From UBA1858 sp963976865 (lineage in GTDB: Bacteria > Pseudomonadota > Gammaproteobacteria > UBA4575): DNA of 64,000 nucleotides. Positions 23,866-31,128 of this stretch are shown one piece after another. How positions within the stretch are numbered: position 1 is the stretch's first letter; every line of letters begins with the position of its first letter. Below the pieces are notes generated by a model. That model made no database searches. It saw nothing but the letters and a program-made list of their open reading frames with translations, and was not told the DNA's origin. Made by a program: the position numbers and the translations under genes. The stretch covers positions 310,001 through 374,000 of the forward strand of contig CAXBLY010000002.1 in assembly GCA_963976865.1 (NCBI GenBank), in the 5' to 3' direction.

Positions 23866-25461
23866 TCAGTCAGGAATGAATTCCGGCAATATTGGCAGAG
23901 TCTCACGCAAGAATGATTGCACAATCTGATCGGCTGTTTCCACATCCTGTTTTTGTAATATGGGATACATCACTCTCACCAGGGCACCGTCAGTTCTGTT
24001 TCGTGTAACCCCATCCCAGAACAGATACCATTTCACAAGATATTCATTAGTAATATGGCGATCACGCTGTTTAAACCAGTAATACATCAGGAACTTGTTA
24101 TCGCCCTGCTCAACTAGCATTCGGCTAACATTCATTTTTGCATTGTTACCTGCACTACTCTGATAATCTATCGCTACCTGATTTCTATCTGTTATTTTCC
24201 ATCCAGCACCGGGCAGGCATGATCGCGGAGAGTGCGCTGACTCACCCTTGCGCTGAGATTCGTAGTAAGCGATATATAACTCTAATACACCGGAATCGTC
24301 TGAATAGTTAGCCAGCAAATAATCTTCAAACTTAAGTGCATCGATAAATTTGGCCTCCATTGCTTTTCGCGTACTCTGCCAGCCGGATATTGTCACAGGG
24401 AATTCAGTAAAGCTCTGTCTGGCCGGAATATTTTCCTGCCTCTCTGGCACTACGAGCTGTGCAAGCAAAACAAGGGTTAACACAGCTACCGATATATAAA
24501 ACGGTTTCGGAATATGTCTCTCAACAACCTTGAAACCAGACATATCCGGCCTGGCAGGAATATCAACACTTAGTACATCCCGTAATGAGCGACCTGAAGT
24601 CAGTTTCGTTAGCAACCACATTTCAAGAAGTAAAATTGCAAAGCAAACCATAAAGATAATCCAGCCTTCAAAGTCATGCAGGAAACCTTCCGCCATGGCA
24701 ATGCCCCAGTACTCAACCAGAATACCAATAATTCCTATCCGTATACTGTTCATAAAAATAGTAATAGGCAATGTAGAAAATACCACTACACATTTTTTCC
24801 AGAAACTGTCTTTATAGAAATATGCTGCAATCACACCTAATGTCACCAGTGGAAACAAATACCTCAATCCATTACAGGCCTCTACAACCTGCAACTTGTA
24901 ATTTCCAAGATCAATGACATTGCCTTCCAGATACACACTTATACCGAACAGCCTGATGACTTCAACTCCAATACTTGATGAGATGAGCTGCAAATATGCT
25001 GACAAATTGTTATATATGAAATTGGGCAGCGGTATAGTAAAAAACAGTAGAAATACAGGCACTATAAAATAGTGGATTCTTTTCGTCCCGGATATTGACA
25101 ACACTAATCCAAACAGGACAACAAGCAATGAGTACTTGATAATAACGTAAAGCGTACTCACCTCACCTAAAAACCAGAAAAACAGCCCTAGCAGAAGAAC
25201 CGCCAGACCGAGCCAGGATCCATTGAATTTATCTCTTATAATTTCCGCATTCTTTTGCCAGACAATGAATAATGATATAAATGGAATCAGATATGCATGG
25301 CTATATTCAGGGGAATCCCACTTCTGTATGGCATGCAGGATGCCTTCTTTAAACAGCAGATACAAAAGTACAAATGCAATGAAAATCAACCCTAGATAGG
25401 TTAATGAAAATTTCCATGCAACCTGTTTATCGCTACTATTAATGGCTTCTGACGCGTTCAT
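23866..25461 (-). CDS. xrtA: Exosortase A fused to EpsI domain
   Basis: The 531-residue inner-membrane protein has about eight hydrophobic helices in residues 18-285. The exosortase catalytic triad is in place: C196 in VEACNGLR, R241 in MNSIRIG and H262 in FLHDFEGW. From about residue 315 onward follows a periplasmic EpsI (DUF3485-type) domain with YYESQRKGESAHSPRSCLPG, a fusion common among XrtA proteins. Exosortase A cleaves PEP-CTERM tails of secreted proteins and is linked to exopolysaccharide production. No PEP-CTERM substrate is encoded in the window, so targets must lie elsewhere. Confidence 0.9.
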   Translation of the reverse strand: MNASEAINSSDKQVAWKFSLTYLGLIFIAFVLLYLLFKEGILHAIQKWDSPEYSHAYLIPFISLFIVWQKNAEIIRDKFNGSWLGLAVLLLGLFFWFLGEVSTLYVIIKYSLLVVLFGLVLSISGTKRIHYFIVPVFLLFFTIPLPNFIYNNLSAYLQLISSSIGVEVIRLFGISVYLEGNVIDLGNYKLQVVEACNGLRYLFPLVTLGVIAAYFYKDSFWKKCVVVFSTLPITIFMNSIRIGIIGILVEYWGIAMAEGFLHDFEGWIIFMVCFAILLLEMWLLTKLTSGRSLRDVLSVDIPARPDMSGFKVVERHIPKPFYISVAVLTLVLLAQLVVPERQENIPARQSFTEFPVTISGWQSTRKAMEAKFIDALKFEDYLLANYSDDSGVLELYIAYYESQRKGESAHSPRSCLPGAGWKITDRNQVAIDYQSSAGNNAKMNVSRMLVEQGDNKFLMYYWFKQRDRHITNEYLVKWYLFWDGVTRNRTDGALVRVMYPILQKQDVETADQIVQSFLRETLPILPEFIPD

Positions 25462-25479
25462 TCAATCACTCTTGATTAT

Positions 25480-26301
25480 TTATAAAATACCAATAGCGCC
25501 ACTATTCTTCTTGTCGATGGCAACGCTCATTACTGTTTTCCAATCCACTGTATCGAGTCCATCAGCAAAAGCATAGATAAGCGCCAGATCGCAAAATGTA
25601 TTTGCAACTCTAGGCACCCCTTTACTGAAATTAAACACCATACGAATTGCTTTATCGGTAAAAAGCATGCGGTTTGCTCCGGCCACTTTGAGCCGGTATT
25701 TTATATACTCTGCCAACTGCTCCAGTGTTAACGGCTTAAGATGAAAGTCTGACGATATTCTCTGAGCAAATTGCTTTAACTCAGGCATTCTGAGGGTCTC
25801 TCTAATTTCTGGCTGTCCGGAAAGTACAATCTGGAATACCTGGTCTTTGTCTGAATTGATGTTTGATATTATCCTTAGTTCTTCCAGCATTCGCGGACTA
25901 AGATTCTGTGCTTCATCAACGATCAGGACGGTACTCTTCCCAAGACCATATTGTTCTAACAAAAAATTTTCAAAAGTATGATACTTTTCTATATTTGACT
26001 TGTCTTTATAATCCAGATCAAATGCCAGCAATACAAGATCTATCAGATCACCAAACGAACTATGAGTATTGCTAATCAGACCAACTATATGACTGCTGTC
26101 CATGCTGCGCAAAAGATATCTGATTAATGTCGTTTTGCCACAACCCACATCACCACTTATAAGCGTGAATCCGGATTCGTTTTGAATACCATATTCAAGC
26201 ATTGTCATCGCTAATCGATGACTGCTTGTAAAGTATAAAAATTCAGGATCAGGAGATAACGAAAATGGCTTTTCTTTTAATCCAAAATGGTCGTTATACA
26301 T
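25480..26301 (-). CDS. XrtA-associated ExeA-type AAA ATPase
   Basis: The 273-residue protein starts MYNDHFGLKEKPFSLSPDP, the characteristic opening of ExeA/GspA-like ATPases. It has Walker A GDVGCGKTT (near 48-56), Walker B VLIVDEAQNLS near 126 and a sensor region SGQPEIRETL near 165. It matches the shorter ATPase subfamily of PEP-CTERM loci, lacking the transmembrane helix and peptidoglycan-binding domain of GspA. The position between the tyrosine kinase and xrtA supports this. It probably couples ATP hydrolysis to polysaccharide assembly or export, but the exact role is not established. A larger homologue (gspA) is at 60643-62334. Confidence 0.85.
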   Translation of the reverse strand: MYNDHFGLKEKPFSLSPDPEFLYFTSSHRLAMTMLEYGIQNESGFTLISGDVGCGKTTLIRYLLRSMDSSHIVGLISNTHSSFGDLIDLVLLAFDLDYKDKSNIEKYHTFENFLLEQYGLGKSTVLIVDEAQNLSPRMLEELRIISNINSDKDQVFQIVLSGQPEIRETLRMPELKQFAQRISSDFHLKPLTLEQLAEYIKYRLKVAGANRMLFTDKAIRMVFNFSKGVPRVANTFCDLALIYAFADGLDTVDWKTVMSVAIDKKNSGAIGIL

Positions 26302-26332
26302 AAGAATATAATTTCGCTACTTAATCTAATGA

Positions 26333-27136
26333 TTAATAGTAGCCTAATGTTGCCGGCTCCAATGAATCATTAATGACAACTCCGGCAATATTAACACCTG
26401 CCAACATCTCCTGAGTACGCTGCAAATCCAGTTTGTTGGTTTTTCCTTCTCTGACAACCAGCAATACAGCATCAACATGAGGCAGGAATGAAATAGCATC
26501 ATCACTTACAAGCATCGGCGGCAAATCAACAACCACTACTGAATTCTCATAGATTGCGGCTGCCTCATTGATCAGGTTCAGGCCTTTATCTGTAGATAAA
26601 TATTCAGATGAGTCATGAAGAGGCTTAACAGAAGGCGCAATGGCCAAACCGTCCATACCAGGAGACACGAGTATGTCGGATAGCGGCGTGTCATGAGCAA
26701 AGTACTCATCCAGGCCTGCATCAGGCTCATAGCCATAACAAGAATGTATAGAGGGCGTTAACAGATCAAGATCGAGTAATACTGCATTTGCCTTGCGACT
26801 ATTACCTATGCTTATTGACAGGTTTATAGCGACAGTTGATTTACCATCATCTTTAGTAGGACTGATTACCGCAATTGATTGCCAGTGCTTATCATGCATA
26901 AGATGCATTAACCGGGTTCTTAGAACCTTATAAGGCTGAACCATCTCTTCTCGACTGGCACTATTAAGTATCCTGTTTTTCTCCAGCGTTAATATATCTG
27001 GAGTAAACGTTTTAATTTTAGCTGCATTCACCTGGGGCGAGCGAACAACATTGTTCCTTGTAACAACACGTGTTACTGAAGCCTGTTTATTTCTACTAGC
27101 TCTAGTGAGATCCAACGCTTTTGTTATTTTATCCAC
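26333..27136 (-). CDS. XrtA-associated tyrosine autokinase (CpsD/CapB family)
   Basis: The 267-residue protein has the BY-kinase P-loop SPTKDDGKSTVAINLS near residue 90, Walker A' VLLDLDLLTPS near 118 and Walker B VVVVDLPPM near 199. It lacks the transmembrane Wzz part, which is encoded separately just upstream, as in the two-protein CapA/CapB arrangement. Only two tyrosines (final LGYY) form the tail, fewer than in the multi-tyrosine clusters of Wzc. It would regulate polysaccharide chain length through phosphorylation together with the adjacent chain-length protein. Confidence 0.85.
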   Translation of the reverse strand: MDKITKALDLTRASRNKQASVTRVVTRNNVVRSPQVNAAKIKTFTPDILTLEKNRILNSASREEMVQPYKVLRTRLMHLMHDKHWQSIAVISPTKDDGKSTVAINLSISIGNSRKANAVLLDLDLLTPSIHSCYGYEPDAGLDEYFAHDTPLSDILVSPGMDGLAIAPSVKPLHDSSEYLSTDKGLNLINEAAAIYENSVVVVDLPPMLVSDDAISFLPHVDAVLLVVREGKTNKLDLQRTQEMLAGVNIAGVVINDSLEPATLGYY

Positions 27137-27158
27137 GACAATATTTTTATACTTTAAT

Positions 27159-28931
27159 TTAGACTTTTCTCAATACTTTATAAAAAAGCACATCAAGCGG
27201 AAGATATAAAAAATGCAGCAAAGCAAGCAAACACACAAAAGCTATCAACATTATGCCCAGCAAGAATAACTTTGTGTTTTTAGCTTTTGACACTTCTTCG
27301 ATAGTGTACATGGTTGGCAACACAGCAATGGGCATAAAACCAGTCAACTGCAGGACTGTTGAACGGTCATATATTGCATCATCCAGACTTTCTTTTAGAA
27401 GCACAACACCCAACGCAGCGATTCCACTTAACAATATCCCCAGAATTAAAATAGCAGGTCGGTTAGGGCTAACCGGCTGTTCAGGCAATAATGGTGGTTC
27501 AATAATGGTAAAGCGTTCACTTTGTTTACCTAACTCCAGTGATTCACCAATCTTGGCCTCAGAAAGCTTGGCTTTAACATCTGCGTATTTTAAACGCGCA
27601 TTATCATAATCACGCAGCAGCGCTCTATATTTACGCTCCACTTCGGGGGATTCAATCAATCTCTTTTCAAGCATCTGTATTTTTGTTTGTAGAGATGACC
27701 GTGTGATTTTCAGACTGCTTATTTCCGAACTGGTTGCATCGAGTTGCGCCTGCAATTGCGAATACGCCGGATTGGAAATATCGCCGATATTTGGTCTGGA
27801 GTTAACACTTGAGCCTGATGTCACGCGTGTTTCTTCTAAAGACTGGATCGACCGCTTTAACGACTTCACATCTGGATGATCACTGGAATATTTCAATTCC
27901 GCTTCCTGCAGACGCTGATTCAACAACTGTAATTCAGCATTAATTTCTTTAATCCCGCTTCCATTTTGCGCACTGTCTTTTTCTAGTGAGGCAATTTCTC
28001 TCTTTATTCTTAATATATCGGGATGATTGTTCGAATAAATACCAGAAAGTTGAGCAAGCTCTATTTTAAGAATTTTCAAACGGTCACCAGAACCAAGCAA
28101 ACGTTCACCCTGTTCACTAAACAAGGCCCGATTAGGATTCATTTGTGCCAGCTCGGATTGCAGGTAAATCTGACGTTCTCTCAACGCACGCAGTTGTTGA
28201 TCAATTTGCTTGATTTCCTGATCCGTTCTGTCCATCAAATTCAGATTCATAGAAACCAGTTCCGGCAGTTTTGCTACATTGCCAGTTTTAAATTCAGCCA
28301 GATTCTCTTCCAGTTTATTAATTTCAGTTTCAAGTTTATCAGCCTCTTCTTCCAGAAATTGCGTAGCGTCCTGGGCTTTTTGAGTACGTTCCTTGATATT
28401 CTCATTCAGAAATAATCCGGTAATTTCATTCGCGACTTTATGTGCAAGCGCTGGTGACTCATGCTCATATGAAACCTTGAAGGCTATCGTCGCCTGCACG
28501 GGCCTGCCACTACGTGGATCAATCACATCTGCACTGATAAAATCCAGTGAAATTGCATCTCTTATTTCCTCAAGCACAACTTCTCTGGGTTCACTTTCCA
28601 GCATATCCTGATAGAGGTTAAATTTATCAATAATCTGAAATAAATTGGTTGACGTCATCACTCGCTGCTTGATCACTTGAAGTCGTTGATCGGCAAAAGT
28701 TGTGATTGTGGAGCGAACAAAGTCCTGTGGAATCTCCTGTTGCTCAATCAGTATTGTGCCAGCTGATTGATATTTTGCAGGTAATAAAAAAGCCAGTAAC
28801 GCTGAAATAACTACTAAAATACTGACAGTGATTATTACGGCTGTTTTTCGTCTTTTAACTGCCCGAATCCAGTCTGCAAGGCTTTTTTCCGTCTCCAGCT
28901 GATCTTCAAATTCGTGAGTTTGATTTTCCAT
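27159..28931 (-). CDS. XrtA-system polysaccharide chain-length determinant (Wzz/GNVR)
   Basis: The 590-residue protein has an N-terminal Wzz domain with a first membrane helix at about 31-50 and a periplasmic coiled-coil section (about 180-440). A second helix lies near 490-510, preceded by the GNVR-type proline-rich PLLPEQPVSPNRP. Internal repeats DIL/DVKSLKRSIQSLE-like (NHPDILRIKREIASLE and DHPDVKSLKRSIQSLE) are visible. The start is taken at ATG 28931; a TTG directly before it (28934) gives one more residue. It begins right after the outer-membrane protein gene and is followed by the kinase, fitting the chain-length/kinase pair. A third helix near the C-terminus is likely. Confidence 0.87.
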   Translation of the reverse strand: MENQTHEFEDQLETEKSLADWIRAVKRRKTAVIITVSILVVISALLAFLLPAKYQSAGTILIEQQEIPQDFVRSTITTFADQRLQVIKQRVMTSTNLFQIIDKFNLYQDMLESEPREVVLEEIRDAISLDFISADVIDPRSGRPVQATIAFKVSYEHESPALAHKVANEITGLFLNENIKERTQKAQDATQFLEEEADKLETEINKLEENLAEFKTGNVAKLPELVSMNLNLMDRTDQEIKQIDQQLRALRERQIYLQSELAQMNPNRALFSEQGERLLGSGDRLKILKIELAQLSGIYSNNHPDILRIKREIASLEKDSAQNGSGIKEINAELQLLNQRLQEAELKYSSDHPDVKSLKRSIQSLEETRVTSGSSVNSRPNIGDISNPAYSQLQAQLDATSSEISSLKITRSSLQTKIQMLEKRLIESPEVERKYRALLRDYDNARLKYADVKAKLSEAKIGESLELGKQSERFTIIEPPLLPEQPVSPNRPAILILGILLSGIAALGVVLLKESLDDAIYDRSTVLQLTGFMPIAVLPTMYTIEEVSKAKNTKLFLLGIMLIAFVCLLALLHFLYLPLDVLFYKVLRKV

Positions 28932-28934
28932 CAA

Positions 28935-30116
28935 TCAGATTCTGTTTTTGTGGCCGCTGTATCGAATGCCAATAATGACAGCATCTGAATCTGCAGATGT
29001 GCTATTTGCGTCATTATCAATTTCCTGGTCTCTATGGCGAAGCTGGCCAGTCAGATACCACTTCTGCGCTAGTCGATAATCAGCACCTAATGTCAGAGTC
29101 CAGTACTCTCGATCAGAGTCCTGGTCATTATTGACTGACTCATCCTCAAACCAGCTCACGTTGAGGCCGCTACTGAAACGATCGCTGTGCGACCTTTGAT
29201 AAGCAAAACTCACTTCGGTTCGTTCATTGACATCACCATCAGCACTAGGCTCAAGTGAATTACTTACTTCAACACTCATGGTAGACACCTGTGTCTGTCT
29301 GGTTGCCCCTACATCATAGGATGCACCGGTATCATCGTCCCTAACCGTCATGCCTGAGACTTCATTCTTGAAATTGGACTTTCGATAACCTACTTGAGCA
29401 TAACCACGCCATAACTCATTAAACGTTCTGTCATAACGGATGTTTCCACCATTTGTTTCGACATCACTAACAAACGTGTCAGCCTCATAATTTGAATTAA
29501 ATAAACTCAACGTCACATAGTTAAGCTGATCAAAGTTATGCACTACCCCTGCATTAACGCTTTCAACGGAATATTCGGTCAATGAAACAGGGATGGAATT
29601 CGGGAAATCCACTTCACTATAACTAGCACCAGCAAACACCTGTGTATCTTCAATAACCGTATAATTGTATTGAGTCGAAATTGATTTATCGACACGTCTG
29701 TTTACATCTTCCAAAAAACCCGTGTCCTGTAATTCTGTAAACTGAGATGACTGACGCAGATATTCACCATCAATCGTCAATTGCGAGCGTTCACCATCCC
29801 AGCGACCACCGGCATAGAGCAATTGGTCATCAGTATCAACACCACGGTCGTCGTCGCCATCATAACGGACAGAGCGTAACGCGCCACGCACATAGACTTC
29901 GCTTATTTCTGTCACGTTGGACAACTTAATATCAACTCGCGAATCAACCCCCAGGACTCCCTTTTCGTCTTCACTTCTTAATCTCTTGTTACTATCTGCC
30001 TCTAAACTCGATGAAGCCGTTGTCTGGTAATACCATTCACCCGCATAAACAGCATTCATAAATAGAACACCTAGTGATGCAGCGACTATCGATCTGGAAA
30101 ATTTCAAATTCATCAT
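28935..30116 (-). CDS. XrtA-associated outer-membrane beta-barrel protein
   Basis: The 393-residue protein has a signal peptide (residues 1-25, VYAGEW) and then many alternating polar/aromatic strands such as RYDRTFNELWRGYAQVGYR. It ends in a strand-like VIIGIRYSGHKNRI. This is the pattern of outer-membrane barrels, and such a protein is regularly found in this place of PEP-CTERM exopolysaccharide loci. It may form or assist the outer-membrane export route with the Wza-like protein upstream. Two ATGs (30116, 30113) are possible starts, and neither has a strong ribosome-binding site. The family name is inferred from context plus composition. Confidence 0.75.
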   Translation of the reverse strand: MMNLKFSRSIVAASLGVLFMNAVYAGEWYYQTTASSSLEADSNKRLRSEDEKGVLGVDSRVDIKLSNVTEISEVYVRGALRSVRYDGDDDRGVDTDDQLLYAGGRWDGERSQLTIDGEYLRQSSQFTELQDTGFLEDVNRRVDKSISTQYNYTVIEDTQVFAGASYSEVDFPNSIPVSLTEYSVESVNAGVVHNFDQLNYVTLSLFNSNYEADTFVSDVETNGGNIRYDRTFNELWRGYAQVGYRKSNFKNEVSGMTVRDDDTGASYDVGATRQTQVSTMSVEVSNSLEPSADGDVNERTEVSFAYQRSHSDRFSSGLNVSWFEDESVNNDQDSDREYWTLTLGADYRLAQKWYLTGQLRHRDQEIDNDANSTSADSDAVIIGIRYSGHKNRI

Positions 30117-30134
30117 CGTTTTATAATTTAATAT

Positions 30135-30686
30135 TTATGGGACAAGAACCGTATCACCGCTTTGCAAGAGGATATTTTGCTGAAGATTTCTACCCTTCTC
30201 TATATCAGCGTAACGAAACTTAATCGACTTAAGTTGCCCCGCTGTCCTGCGCAACACCTGAATATCATTTAATGCAGCGAATGCTGTTGCACCACCTGCC
30301 ATTCCCAATGCCTGTAACACATCTACATTCTGACTGAATGGGAATACGCCGGGCCTGTTTACCTTTCCAACAACATAAATTAAATTGCCATTTAGTTCCT
30401 GCAAAGCAACACTCACCTGAACATCCGGTATTAACGTGGCCAGCTTTCTGGTGATGATCTGCCTCACATTTTCGACTGTTTTACCACTTGCCTGAATATC
30501 ACCTACCAATGGAAAAGATATTCCACCGTCAGGTCTGACCAGCAGTACTCGCTGAAGGTCTTCTTCTTTCCAGACAGACACTGAAAGCACATCACCAGGC
30601 TGAAGAAAGTACTGCGTTGTTTCAGCGACAACAAAGCCCGCTTTAAAAACCAGACAAAACAAAAGGATTATGAGGGGTTTTTTCAT
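30135..30686 (-). CDS. XrtA-system polysaccharide export protein (Wza-like)
   Basis: The 183-residue protein has a cleavable signal (KAGFVVAET), then the Poly_export domain (YFLQPGDVLSVSVWKEEDLQ...PDGGISFPLVGDI) and a SLBB domain (IYVVGKVNRPGVFPF, VLQALGMAGG). It has no lipobox cysteine and no C-terminal helix, so it is a minimal periplasmic or outer-membrane-associated export protein. The start is placed at ATG 30686, with AGG eight bases upstream; TTG 30689 would add one residue. It is the first gene of the eight-gene minus-strand operon, with the promoter region beyond it. Confidence 0.87.
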   Translation of the reverse strand: MKKPLIILLFCLVFKAGFVVAETTQYFLQPGDVLSVSVWKEEDLQRVLLVRPDGGISFPLVGDIQASGKTVENVRQIITRKLATLIPDVQVSVALQELNGNLIYVVGKVNRPGVFPFSQNVDVLQALGMAGGATAFAALNDIQVLRRTAGQLKSIKFRYADIEKGRNLQQNILLQSGDTVLVP

Positions 30687-30819
30687 CAAATTAACCTAAT
30701 TTTTATTTACATTATTGTACTCATATGACGATTTCAATCATGTAACAATTTGTACGGAATTACTAATAGATTCAGCCAACTATCAATAATCATTTACTGA
30801 CAATTAGTGCATTCAAATA

Positions 30820-30832
30820 GTGTATGATACAC
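30820..30832. promoter_or_regulatory. 13-base palindrome, candidate operator
   Basis: GTGTATGATACAC is a perfect 6+1+6 palindrome about 135 bases upstream of the first exopolysaccharide gene. Its form suits a dimeric repressor or activator site. The regulator is unknown. Confidence 0.35.
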
Positions 30833-31047
30833 GATCCAGATAAGAATGATACGCATTTGCATATAGAGCGAATACATTGCAGCATGTCGTCTATCGCATA
30901 GCACTAAGATATAAAACTACTATTATTGAGATGCTTAAGCTCTATTCATGAGCTCATTTAAAAAACCAAGTATAAGGACCAACCAGGATAACTAGCCAGA
31001 ATTCTTGTTATATTACGACAAAATTCCTAACCACTCGCCCTATTCAC

Positions 31048-31060
31048 TCAGGATACCTGA
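31048..31060. repeat. 13-base palindrome after the GGDEF-EAL gene
   Basis: TCAGG ATA CCTGA is a perfect 5+3+5 inverted repeat about 70 bases past the stop of the GGDEF-EAL gene (minus strand). No T-run follows on that side, so it is not a clear terminator. Confidence 0.25.
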
Positions 31061-31128
31061 CTATACGGAATATTCGAGGAATTCGTATTGAAGACAAAAC
31101 TACATTGATTATAGCTATGCGACATGGC

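Larger units (their letters stand above)
30687..31128 (-). other. Intergenic region upstream of the exopolysaccharide operon
   Basis: There is no credible gene in this 442-base gap. On the minus strand a weak sigma-70-like pair, TTGAAA, 17 bases, TAATGT, lies about 40 bases before the start. Two 13-base palindromes are present (30820-30832 and 31048-31060). The AT-rich sequence next to 31129 may end the GGDEF-EAL transcript. Confidence 0.45.

Noticed and set aside
28023..28415. Plus-strand 130-codon frame
   Set aside because: It is antisense to the coiled-coil part of the chain-length gene; its Phe/Leu-rich composition is what antisense of Lys/Glu-rich coding gives.
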